Assembly: GCA_003168075.1 (NCBI GenBank)
Contig: PMTL01000158.1
Span: 24,156 to 57,691 of the forward strand
From: Acidimicrobiaceae bacterium
GTDB taxonomy: Bacteria; Actinomycetota; Acidimicrobiia; Acidimicrobiales; RAAP-2
Reading direction: 5' to 3'
Length of the DNA: 33,536 nucleotides
Shown here: one piece after another, positions 25,540-32,573 of the stretch
Layout of the letters: every line of letters begins with the position of its first letter
Position numbering within the stretch: position 1 is the stretch's first letter
The notes under the pieces: generated by a model
What the model was told of the DNA's origin: nothing
Databases searched by the model: none
Seen by the model: the letters and a program-made list of their open reading frames with translations, nothing else
Translations under genes and position numbers: made by a program

Positions 25540-26199
25540 TTATTGCGCCACCGCCCGACCTTGACGATCGGGCACCATCACCACGTGCTCGCCGCGGCGC
25601 GCGGCCTCGCCTCGTCCACCGACGAGCAACGTCACGTAGCGCGCGTCGAGACGTGACGACATGATCCAGCGCGAACTGGTGAGGTGAAAAGAAAGGTCGA
25701 CGGGCAGAGGCCACGGAGCGGCGGGCTCGGTGAGAGCAATCAATACGGTGCCGCGTTCGCGTACCCGGTCCATCAGCTTGCGCGCCGCACCGTGCGCGCA
25801 GCGCGAAGGAGGACGAACTATAAGAAGGTCAACCCCGTCGAGCAGATCGGCCGCCGCCTCGGCCCACGCACCGCGCGGTCGCGGGACAAAGAGGACGCGA
25901 CGCAGGTCGACCCCGAGGTCGGACATTGCCACCACGCCGGGATCGTCCACCCCCACCACCGCCGACCAGTGACCTTTGTCGCTCGCTTCGCTCAGCAGGC
26001 TGAGGGCCACGCTGAGCCCACCCAGGCCCGGCTGTGCGTGAACGACAACCGTCGAACCTCGACGTAGTCCTCCCCCCGGCGTCAATGAAGCCCAGGGCTC
26101 AGAAAGGGGAACCATGCGGGATTTTGCGAGGGTGACGGGGCGTAGCGTCGCCACCAGATCGTCCGAGAGACGGGGGCGTGAAGTCGAAAAAGCGAACAT
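25540..26199 (-). CDS. imuA': ImuA' (RecA-like mutasome accessory protein)
   Basis: A 219-residue RecA-fold protein without a working P-loop: the position reads VHAQPGLGGLSVALSLL and lacks GKT/S, as in actinobacterial ImuA'. Walker-B-like hydrophobic strand VDLLIVRPP follows. It would interact with ImuB and help recruit DnaE2 to lesions. The ATG at 26199 lies inside the LexA box, and TACTCT (minus strand, 26209-26214) ends 9 nt upstream, with a -35-like TTGGCG 18 nt before that. The transcript may therefore be leaderless. An in-frame ATG at 26253 would add 18 residues that do not look conserved. Confidence 0.85.
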   Translation of the reverse strand: MFAFSTSRPRLSDDLVATLRPVTLAKSRMVPLSEPWASLTPGGGLRRGSTVVVHAQPGLGGLSVALSLLSEASDKGHWSAVVGVDDPGVVAMSDLGVDLRRVLFVPRPRGAWAEAAADLLDGVDLLIVRPPSRCAHGAARKLMDRVRERGTVLIALTEPAAPWPLPVDLSFHLTSSRWIMSSRLDARYVTLLVGGRGEAARRGEHVVMVPDRQGRAVAQ

Positions 26200-26206
26200 A
26201 TGTTCG
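26193..26206. promoter_or_regulatory. LexA-binding SOS box
   Basis: CGAACATATGTTCG is a perfect 14-nt palindrome that matches the core of the mycobacterial/Gram-positive SOS box (CGAAC-N4-GTTCG). It overlaps the presumed transcription start and ATG of imuA' on the minus strand and lies 64 bp before the ATG of the divergent SRAP gene. LexA bound here would block the mutasome operon; effect on the SRAP gene, whose possible -10 TATTCT is at 26245-26250, is plausible but less direct. Confidence 0.93.
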
Positions 26207-26270
26207 TAAGAGTAGCCACTCCCCGTCACAGACGCCAATGGCTCTATTCTCACTGGTGAAAGGAGTCCTC

Positions 26271-26978
26271 ATGTGCGGTCGCATCGCCCTCTTTAGTCCC
26301 CCGATCCGTTTCGCCCGGCTTCTCGACGCCACCTTGGCGGCCGGTCTCGAGGAAGAAACGCACCCCAGTTGGAACGTAGGGCCCCAGCGTCGGCTCTTCG
26401 GCGTCTACGAACACGAGGGCCAGCGCATCCTCGATCGCTACCGCTGGGGACTCCTGCCGAGTTGGGCCAAAGATCCCTCGGTGTCCAATCGACTCTTCAA
26501 CGCCCGCGGCGAGACGGTCGCGGAGAAGCCGTCGTTTCGCGCAGCCTTCAAGAAGCGCCCCTGCATCATCCCCGTCGACGGCTTCTACGAATGGGACCAC
26601 CGGCCGGGTCGCGAGAAACAGCCGAACTTCTTCACTCGTTCCGACGGCGAGCCGCTACTCCTGGCGGGACTCTACGAGTTCTGGCACGACCCCGCGACCC
26701 CCGAGGACGCGCCGTGGCGACAGACCTGCACCGTGATCACCACCACACCCAGCGAGGACATGGACGAGATTCACGACCGGATGCCGGTGGTGGTTGAGAT
26801 CGCCGACGTGGGCGACTGGCTCGACGTGGGTGAGCGCGGCCCCGAGGAGCGCCTGCACCTCGTTCACCCTGCTCCCACGGGGACCCTCAGCCATTACGGC
26901 GTGAGTCCAGCCGTGGGATCGGTTCGTAACGACGGGCCCGAGTTAATCGAGCCCGTCGAACCCCTGTCCTTCTTCTAA
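26271..26978 (+). CDS. yedK: SOS response-associated peptidase family protein (SRAP/YedK/HMCES)
   Basis: A 235-residue SRAP domain protein. It begins MCGRI; after removal of Met the N-terminal Cys forms a thiazolidine cross-link with abasic sites in single-stranded DNA, protecting them from error-prone processing. Other conserved features are the WNVGP segment (N35), NARGETV, GFYEW with the catalytic Glu, and the HYGVSPAV motif with a conserved histidine near the end. AAAGGAG lies 5 nt before the ATG. Its divergent position next to the LexA-controlled mutasome places abasic-site protection and translesion synthesis in one damage-response locus. The stop codon overlaps the convergent collagen-like gene's stop by 4 nt. 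Confidence 0.94.
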   Translation: MCGRIALFSPPIRFARLLDATLAAGLEEETHPSWNVGPQRRLFGVYEHEGQRILDRYRWGLLPSWAKDPSVSNRLFNARGETVAEKPSFRAAFKKRPCIIPVDGFYEWDHRPGREKQPNFFTRSDGEPLLLAGLYEFWHDPATPEDAPWRQTCTVITTTPSEDMDEIHDRMPVVVEIADVGDWLDVGERGPEERLHLVHPAPTGTLSHYGVSPAVGSVRNDGPELIEPVEPLSFF

Positions 26979-28369
26979 CGTGCGCCGATCGGGATGGGGA
27001 TGGTGTTCGTCGCGAAGTTGAGGTACTGCGACGGCAAGGGCACCACCGTGAAGTTCACTTGGTAACCATTCAGAACCTCCGTGCCCGTGTAGTTGTACAC
27101 CGGTAGTTCCATCCAGCCACTCTTCATGTCGTAGGACGAATAGCTGGTCGACACCGCGGTGAGGTTGACCACGTCCGTAGTGGGCAACGTGGTAGTCGTC
27201 GTAGGTCCGGTGGCTCCGGTCACGCCAGTGGCACCCGTGGCACCAGTTGCGCCGGTGGCTCCGCTCGGGCCACTCGTCGCAGCCATGTTGACGGCAATGG
27301 AAGCACCCAGCGACTGGGGAATCGTCGTGGGCGGCGTCGTGGTGGCGTACGCAATGAAGTGTTGGAAGTAACGCTCCTGGGCTTTGATCTGGTCAACGCC
27401 TGCAGCTGGTGAAATCAACGGATACGTCGCCATAGTATTGAGACTGAAATTGTCGCCCGATGCGCTCTCCAACGAACCGTCACTGTTAAAAGCAAATGAA
27501 TCAGTAAAGTCCGACGAGAGTCCGTTGATGAGAAGGGGAACATCGATTGTCGTCTCTCCCCCGTAGACCGTCTGCGTCGCGCTACCTGTCGTGTAGTCAC
27601 CCAAGGCCTGAACGAAGCCCAGTGCTTGCGATGCCAATGGGCCGGTCGCTGCCACTGACCCGGTCGCACCAGTGGTGCCCGTGGTGCCTGTGGCACCCGT
27701 GGCACCAGTAGTTCCCGTGGCGCCACTGGAACCAACGGCACTAGGAGTGGACGAGGCGATAGGCGGTAGCGGGGTGGCACTAGTAGGCGTTTTGTAGACA
27801 CTCCAGTTGTCCGATCCGCCGTTGCTGTTTATGGCTCCGGTGTAACTCGGACCACTCGCGTCGTAATAGTTATTCGGGGACCCAGTCGAGGTCTTCGTGT
27901 CGAGGGTCACGTTCAGCACATTGGCGACGGCATTCAGTGTCCCAACCAAGTCTGTGGGAGCACTCACCCTGTACACCGGTGCCGAACCAGTAGAGGTGGA
28001 GAACTTGTCGCCACCGGTAAAGGTGTAGTTCATGTACATGTACGGGATCATCGTGCCGCCAACGGTCGCCGTACCCAACTTTGACGAGGTAGCGGTCGGG
28101 CTCTGTGTTGCGGCCCTCTGTATTGCGGCCGCCGAAAATCCCAGTACCGGCAGCGCCGATCCTGCTCCGCTCAGTACGCTCACGCCGAGCACCGTGAGCG
28201 CGCTGGCGGCCGCCACCGATCCGGCCATTCGCAGACGGAACGTCCTCCACACCGGGTCGGCGCTACGAGACTGGCGCAGCGCGCGCGTGACCATCTGGTC
28301 GTAGTTGGCGGGCACGTAACCCTGGGCCACGGGATTGCTGTCGGCTAATCGCTCGTCAATCGATTTCAT
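26975..28369 (-). CDS. Membrane-anchored extracytoplasmic protein with collagen-like repeats, partner of ECF sigma factor
   Basis: A 464-residue protein with a cytoplasmic N-terminus (1-47, rich in Arg after residue 27), one transmembrane helix (about 48-68), and a long Ser/Thr/Gly-rich exterior. Two collagen-like Gly-X-Y blocks occur at 213-239 (nine triplets) and 367-390 (eight triplets); the second is followed by a Thr run. Between them lies a domain (about 245-360) with FVQALGDYTTGS and alternating strand-like segments. It follows an ECF sigma gene with a good GGAGGAGA, so an anti-sigma or sensor role for the cytoplasmic tail is likely, although no zinc-binding HxxxCxxC motif is present. 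I do not recognise the outer domains. Confidence 0.7.
   Translation of the reverse strand: MKSIDERLADSNPVAQGYVPANYDQMVTRALRQSRSADPVWRTFRLRMAGSVAAASALTVLGVSVLSGAGSALPVLGFSAAAIQRAATQSPTATSSKLGTATVGGTMIPYMYMNYTFTGGDKFSTSTGSAPVYRVSAPTDLVGTLNAVANVLNVTLDTKTSTGSPNNYYDASGPSYTGAINSNGGSDNWSVYKTPTSATPLPPIASSTPSAVGSSGATGTTGATGATGTTGTTGATGSVAATGPLASQALGFVQALGDYTTGSATQTVYGGETTIDVPLLINGLSSDFTDSFAFNSDGSLESASGDNFSLNTMATYPLISPAAGVDQIKAQERYFQHFIAYATTTPPTTIPQSLGASIAVNMAATSGPSGATGATGATGATGVTGATGPTTTTTLPTTDVVNLTAVSTSYSSYDMKSGWMELPVYNYTGTEVLNGYQVNFTVVPLPSQYLNFATNTIPIPIGAR
27200..27271 (-). repeat. Collagen-like Gly-X-Y repeat block, distal
   Basis: Eight consecutive Gly-X-Y triplets (residues 367-390), mostly GAT with GVT, GPS and GPT, encoded by degenerate 9-nt units. 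Such a tract can change length by slippage. Threonine in the Y position is typical of bacterial collagen-like stalks, where hydroxyproline is absent. Confidence 0.85.
27653..27733 (-). repeat. Collagen-like Gly-X-Y repeat block, proximal
   Basis: Nine consecutive Gly-X-Y triplets (residues 213-239), mainly GAT and GTT, in the first half of the extracytoplasmic region. The DNA shows near-identical 9-nt steps with synonymous changes. It is interrupted at residue 240, where alanine replaces the next glycine. Confidence 0.85.
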
Positions 28370-28417
28370 CGCGTCTCCTCCGCTCTTCCTTGTTTATGTC
28401 GCAGGCGTCGAGAAATT

Positions 28418-28921
28418 TCAGTCAATTGAAACACTGGCGAAGTTCTTGCGGAATCGGTCTTGTGCGCGCGAGAGTCGCACCGCCGCGGCATTCGTGGTCA
28501 GGCCTAGAATCGCACCGATCTCCGCGGCGCTACGTCCGTCCCACGCGTGGAGCAACACGATGTCGCGATCGTCTTCGCTCAGGGACTCCAACGCGGCGCG
28601 TACGCCCTCGTCGGCGATGACGTTGTCCTCGGCCGACGAGCCGTGGTGCGGGCGCGCCAGGTGCGACACGACGACCTCACCGCGACGAAATTTTCTGTGC
28701 GCGTTGCGCAACACATTGCGCGCAACGCCGATCAGCCACGGCACTTCGGCACCCAAAGGAATGTCGTCGAGACGACGCCACGCGATGATGAGGACTTCTT
28801 CAACGAGATCGTCGACGTCGGTGTAAGTCAAGGGATAAATGCGCCGTTTGAGATAGGCGCCAATGGCCGGCGTCGCCTCATCGGCGACGGCCCGGAATCG
28901 CCGCTCTCTTTGCGCCCTCAT
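28418..28921 (-). CDS. ECF-type RNA polymerase sigma-70 factor
   Basis: A 167-residue ECF sigma factor. Region 2 contains DVDDLVEEVLIIAWRR and the promoter-melting WLIGVARNVLRNAHRK part (about 34-78). Region 4 has LSEDDRDIVLLHAWDGRSAAEIGAILG and the recognition helix TTNAAAVRLSRAQDRFRK (about 112-160). It ends 48 nt before the collagen-like membrane protein gene, in the usual order sigma then anti-sigma. The start has no Shine-Dalgarno, and 28936-28950 upstream is an imperfect inverted repeat (TGTC-N7-GACA). A hairpin-rich stretch begins about 100 nt further upstream and could be part of its leader. The stimulus is probably at the cell envelope. Confidence 0.92.
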   Translation of the reverse strand: MRAQRERRFRAVADEATPAIGAYLKRRIYPLTYTDVDDLVEEVLIIAWRRLDDIPLGAEVPWLIGVARNVLRNAHRKFRRGEVVVSHLARPHHGSSAEDNVIADEGVRAALESLSEDDRDIVLLHAWDGRSAAEIGAILGLTTNAAAVRLSRAQDRFRKNFASVSID

Positions 28922-29018
28922 AGCAACGTCCTGTCTCGATCTGACACTTTCTTACTGCGTTTTCTCTGGCGAGAGAGCACATTGTGACAGAGGTGCAAAA
29001 TGTCGTTGGAAAAGCCGA

Positions 29019-29232
29019 AAACCCCGAGTGACCAGTGAGCCGAAGCTCACCCGCCCCTCGGGGTTTCCGAGGCACACCATTCGTCGCCCCGTGTCGGACG
29101 GGCCACCGAATGACGGCAGGCACTCCACACCCTTCGCCATCTCGCCAAGCGGACCGAACTCCGCTTGCCGCTGAAGTGATCCGTTCCTCTTGCGAGGCCC
29201 CTCTCACTTCCGCTTCCCTCTCCTTTCGGATC
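29019..29232 (-). ncRNA. Candidate structured RNA or leader (four stem-loop modules, tetraloops, terminator-like end)
   Basis: Read on the minus strand, four modules follow one another. Module A (29178-29232) has GATCCG with CGGATC enclosing CCTC-GCAA-GAGG, a GNRA hairpin. Module B (29146-29167) is an 8-bp stem with a 6-nt loop. Module C (29078-29112) has CATTCG with CGAATG enclosing CCCGT-N5-ACGGG. Module D (29019-29066) has a 10-bp stem enclosing GTGAGC-TTCG-GCTCAC, a cUUCGg tetraloop, and is followed by TTTTCGGCTTTTCC. The last part resembles an intrinsic terminator or attenuator about 100 nt before the ECF sigma start. No known RNA class is recognised. Confidence 0.35.
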
Positions 29233-29746
29233 GGGCTGCGTTGGCAGGTACTGCGTGGACTACGAGAGATACATTGCCAGACGTTTCTGACTAAAAACAG
29301 GCCTGACGAGGAAATCGAGAGGTTTTGCCCAGATATTGAGTACTTTTGCACCACAATCATCACGTTCAACACACATATGCACCGGAAAGTACCAAGTTAT
29401 GCACATCATGCAAGGATGTAATTCCACGAGTGTCGAATAATTCGGTGTTCTTCAGGAAGCCCCAACGGCGACAATTGGAATTGCTCAGAATGACCCACGG
29501 GGCTCCCGATCGATGCTCCAGAGGCCCACTTCGAAGTCGTAGAACCGGCGGATCCTCGTGTCGTGTCAAATGTCGCGACAGCGCCGCGACGCGTCGTGCA
29601 CGACGTCCGGGCGTAACGAAATACGCGGGAATATGCCATCGTGTTGAGTTTTCCTCAGTAACGAAGCGGACTCGGAGAGATTGTCGAATCGACCTGGGGA
29701 CTATGTTCCCTATCACGTCGTACGTCGTGGAGTCCAGACTGGAACC
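29233..29746. other. Intergenic stretch without a convincing gene
   Basis: Open frames exist on both strands but none has a recognisable domain, a ribosome binding site and consistent codon use. The part at about 29280-29440 is notably AT-rich compared with the rest of the window. A plus-strand frame from a TTG at 29346 shows KLCTSCKDVIP, like the zinc-ribbon start of phage HNH-type proteins, but the rest does not continue the pattern. It may be a decayed foreign fragment or only promoter DNA of the radical SAM gene. Confidence 0.4.
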
Positions 29747-30925
29747 ATGACAATCACGACGAGCGGTGCACATTCAGTGGAGATTCACGCTGGCGACCAT
29801 CGTCGTGACGTCTTGCAGCGGCGTTTCAATGACCGGCCGCTCCTCGTTTTTTGGGAGATGACCAAGGCCTGCGACCTCGCGTGCTTTCACTGCCGCGCCG
29901 ACGCCCAACGCGAACCCAACTCGGATGAACTCACCACCGATGAAGGCCATCGAATGATCGACGAGTTGGCGGATTTGTCCAGTCCAAGGCCAATTCTGAT
30001 CCTCACGGGCGGAGACTGTCTCAAGCGCCCTGACCTTCTGGAAATCATCGACTACGCCAAATCAGCGTCGGTGCCCGTCGCCCTCGCCCCATCGGTGACT
30101 CCCCTGCTGACACCCGAGCGGATGCGCGAATTGCGACAACACGGCATCAAGACTGTTTCAATCTCGCTCGACGGTATGGACGCTGACACCCACGACGCGG
30201 TGCGCGGCGTAGCGGGTCACTTTGACGCAACGTTGGTCACGTTGCGTGAACTGAAGGATGCCGGCTTCACGGTCCAGATCAACACAACGGTGATGGCGCG
30301 CAACGTCGAACAGATGGCCGACATCGCCGCGATCTTGCACGCGCACCACATCGACATCTGGGAGGTGTTCTTTCTCATCTCCACCGGACGCGGCATCGAC
30401 GTCAACGCGTCGACGCCCCAGCAGAACGAAGACCTATGCCACTTTTTGGTCGACGCCTCTCGCTACGGCTTCACGGTGCGATCGGTAGAAGGCCCCTTCC
30501 TTCGACGCGTCAATCAACAACGTCACGAAGGAGTTGAGGGTCTTCCGACGAGCGACCTCTACGCGCGCCTTCATTCTCGACTCGAAGAAGTACTCGGTCA
30601 ACCCACGCACGACGTGTGCGCGCCGAGCGCCGCCACCCGTGACGGCAACGGCATCGTCTTTGTCGGCGCCACCGGCGACGTCTACCCTTCGGGTTTCTTG
30701 CCACTACCCCTCGGGAATCTGCGTAGTGCCTCGCTCATCGATATCTACCGCGACACGCCCCTCATGCGAGCGATCCGCGACGCGGCGTTCCTGGGAGTGT
30801 GCGGCTCATGTTCGCATCGACAACTATGCGGCGGTTCGCGTTCGCGCGCTTTCGCCACGTCGGGCGATCCCTTGGAATCGGACCCCGCGTGCCTGCTCGT
30901 CGACTGCGTAAACGAACGGCACTAG
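29747..30925 (+). CDS. Radical SAM/SPASM domain protein
   Basis: A 392-residue radical SAM protein. The [4Fe-4S] cluster motif is C42-x3-C46-x2-C49 (CDLACFHC), followed by the SAM-binding GGD in LTGGDCLKRPDL and the ISLDG strand. The C-terminal SPASM-like region has cysteines in DVCAPS, VCGSCSHRQLCGGSR and DPACLLVDC, enough for one or two extra clusters. The layout resembles AhbD/NirJ/TIGR04053-type enzymes, some of which act in haem or peptide modification. No precursor peptide, haem gene or partner is adjacent; the flanking genes are convergent or unrelated. The start is the ATG at 29747; a longer frame from 29681 adds residues without family features, and the upstream GGAG is distant. Confidence 0.88.
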   Translation: MTITTSGAHSVEIHAGDHRRDVLQRRFNDRPLLVFWEMTKACDLACFHCRADAQREPNSDELTTDEGHRMIDELADLSSPRPILILTGGDCLKRPDLLEIIDYAKSASVPVALAPSVTPLLTPERMRELRQHGIKTVSISLDGMDADTHDAVRGVAGHFDATLVTLRELKDAGFTVQINTTVMARNVEQMADIAAILHAHHIDIWEVFFLISTGRGIDVNASTPQQNEDLCHFLVDASRYGFTVRSVEGPFLRRVNQQRHEGVEGLPTSDLYARLHSRLEEVLGQPTHDVCAPSAATRDGNGIVFVGATGDVYPSGFLPLPLGNLRSASLIDIYRDTPLMRAIRDAAFLGVCGSCSHRQLCGGSRSRAFATSGDPLESDPACLLVDCVNERH

Positions 30926-30939
30926 AAAAACCCTTGGAT

Positions 30940-31584
30940 TCAGGAACCCAGTGACACGATAAGTTCGGGTTCAGTCGCCGCCCTGACCTGCTCCACGCTG
31001 ACTCCCGGCGCCAGCTCTCGAAGAATCAGGCCCGCGTCTCCGACGTCAATGACCGCCAGATCAGTGATGATCCGGTGCACGCACGTTTGACCGGTCAGTG
31101 GGAGCGAGCATTCATTAACAATCTTGAAGCCACCATCTTTCGCGAGGTGCTCCATCATGACAATGACCCTCTTGGCTCCGTGAACCAAGTCCATTGCACC
31201 ACCCATCCCCTTGACGACTTTTCCGGGGATCATCCAGTTCGCCAAGTCGCCACGCGCCGACACCTGCATACCTCCAAGGACCGCGACATCAATGTGGCCG
31301 CCTCGAATCATGGCGAATGATGCCGACGAATCAAAAAAAGAAGCACCCGCCAGAACGGTCACCGTCTCCTTGCCGGCATTTATCAGATCAGGATCGATAG
31401 CGGTCTCGTCGGGGTAAGGACCGACTCCAAGAATTCCGTTTTCGGAGTGAAGTACCACTTCGATACCCACCGGGACGAAGTTCGCAACCGTGGTCGGAAG
31501 ACCGATTCCCAAGTTGATGTACTGTCCGTCTTTCAGTTCCGACGCGACCCGCGCAGCCAACTCGTCCTTAGTGAAACCACTCAT
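30940..31584 (-). CDS. scoB: 3-oxoacid CoA-transferase, subunit B
   Basis: A 214-residue class I CoA-transferase beta subunit. The catalytic glutamate is E48 in [22 protein letters not shown] near the start and the [19 protein letters not shown] segment (about 130-150) are typical. With subunit A it moves CoA from succinyl-CoA to acetoacetate or 3-oxoadipate, forming the thioester through a glutamyl-CoA intermediate. Its ATG overlaps the subunit A stop by 4 nt (ATGA). It ends 14 nt from the convergent radical SAM gene. Confidence 0.94.
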   Translation of the reverse strand: MSGFTKDELAARVASELKDGQYINLGIGLPTTVANFVPVGIEVVLHSENGILGVGPYPDETAIDPDLINAGKETVTVLAGASFFDSSASFAMIRGGHIDVAVLGGMQVSARGDLANWMIPGKVVKGMGGAMDLVHGAKRVIVMMEHLAKDGGFKIVNECSLPLTGQTCVHRIITDLAVIDVGDAGLILRELAPGVSVEQVRAATEPELIVSLGS

Positions 31585-32327
31585 TTCGCCGTCGTCCTTC
31601 GTTCAATGCGCTTCTCAATGTTGGAGATGCACACGACTCGTTGCACGTAGATTCCAGGAGTATGTACGTCGCGAGGATCGATCTCACCAGGATCAACGAG
31701 CTCTTCGATTTCCGCAATCGTGGTGAGTCCCGCGGCGGGGCAGAGCGGATTGAAGTTACGTGCGCTCTTCTCGTAGACGAGGTTCCCGAACCGGTCCCCG
31801 TAGCGCGCGTGCACGAGGGCGAAGTCAGTTCGAATTCCACGCTCCAGCACGTAGGGCGTGTTGTCAAAGACCCGAACTTCCTTCGGCGGCGACTCAACCG
31901 AGATGCCACCGTGCCCGTCGTACCTCCACGGGAGTCCGCCGTCGGCGACCTGGGTCCCGACGCCCGCGGGCGTGAAGAAAGCGGGAATGCCGGCTCCCCC
32001 GGCTCGCAAGCGCTCGGCCAATGTCCCCTGCGGCACGAGCTCGACCTCGAGTTCGCCGCTGAGAAACTGACGTTCGAATTCCTTGTTCTCGCCGACGTAC
32101 GATCCGGTGGTTCGTCGAATCCGCTTGGCGCCGATCAAGGTACCCAGTCCCCAGTCGTCAACCCCGCAGTTGTTGCTGACGATCTCGAGGTCACGAGATC
32201 CTCGATCGAACAGGGCTTGAATCAGTCCGGAGGGAATCCCGCATAATCCGAATCCGCCGACCGTCAGCGACGCTCCGTCATTGATGTCGCTCACCGCTTC
32301 TTCGGCACTCCCGCACAACTTGTCCAT
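31581..32327 (-). CDS. scoA: 3-oxoacid CoA-transferase, subunit A
   Basis: A 248-residue alpha subunit. [16 protein letters not shown] near residues 23-39 is the CoA-binding glycine motif, and [23 protein letters not shown] and [12 protein letters not shown] (about 205-216) follow in family order. Substrate could be acetoacetate (ketone body use) or 3-oxoadipate (aromatic degradation, PcaI-like); an IclR regulator upstream is common for both. The ATG at 32327 has a G-rich GGGGGG about 6 nt upstream. A palindrome at 32412-32424 lies 85 nt before the start. Confidence 0.94.
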   Translation of the reverse strand: MDKLCGSAEEAVSDINDGASLTVGGFGLCGIPSGLIQALFDRGSRDLEIVSNNCGVDDWGLGTLIGAKRIRRTTGSYVGENKEFERQFLSGELEVELVPQGTLAERLRAGGAGIPAFFTPAGVGTQVADGGLPWRYDGHGGISVESPPKEVRVFDNTPYVLERGIRTDFALVHARYGDRFGNLVYEKSARNFNPLCPAAGLTTIAEIEELVDPGEIDPRDVHTPGIYVQRVVCISNIEKRIERRTTAK

Positions 32328-32411
32328 GCACGCCCCCCTATGTCATCGCGAATTGTGTCGTCAACACTGAGATGTTGTCGGTACCGGTTTCCCCGTCTGT
32401 TCCGCTCTATG

Positions 32412-32424
32412 GGACAGACTGTCC
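32412..32424. promoter_or_regulatory. 13-nt palindrome upstream of scoAB, candidate IclR operator
   Basis: GGACAG-A-CTGTCC is a perfect inverted repeat in the 246-bp region between the IclR-family gene and scoA. Half-sites of this kind with short spacing are typical for IclR-family dimers. It lies where binding could control scoAB transcription. Confidence 0.45.
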
Positions 32425-32518
32425 AATAATGAAGTTACCAGTTGCGAGACGTTGGGGTCAAGCAACGCTGGCACTCGCGAGGCCCTGCACTGCTAGTGAG
32501 TCGGGTGTACTCCAGAGA

Positions 32519-32544
32519 GCGCTGGCGCTCCCTAGCGCCAGCGC
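32519..32544 (-). terminator. Strong GC hairpin after the IclR gene
   Basis: GCGCTGGCGCT and AGCGCCAGCGC form an 11-bp perfect stem with a 4-nt loop, 30 nt after the IclR-family stop codon (minus strand). It lacks a T-tract, as is common for actinobacterial terminators. It separates the regulator gene from scoAB, implying an own promoter for the latter. Confidence 0.6.
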
Positions 32545-32573
32545 ACGTGATCCCGGCGCGGTTGTCCGCATCG

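Noticed and set aside
26975-28369. Classical zinc-binding anti-sigma factor
   Set aside because: No HxxxCxxC motif exists in the N-terminal 47 residues; a partner role is inferred from position only.
29000-29038. Twelve-residue peptide ORF before the terminator-like hairpin as a leader peptide
   Set aside because: It is on the plus strand with no gene within 700 bases downstream, so attenuation of an operon is not supported.
28952-29140. Minus-strand 62-codon frame over the hairpin-rich region
   Set aside because: It has no recognisable domain or Shine-Dalgarno sequence, and base-paired structure explains the sequence better than coding.
28984-29363. GGTGCAAAA near 28990 and its inverted copy near 29344 as ends of a small mobile element
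   Set aside because: The match is only 9 bases plus scattered identities, which is expected by chance at this distance, and no target duplication was seen.
29346-29750. Plus-strand frame with KLCTSCKDVIP, like a zinc-ribbon of HNH-type phage proteins
   Set aside because: Only one CxxC pair fits; the following residues do not continue the family pattern, there is no ribosome binding site and the frame overlaps open frames on the other strand.
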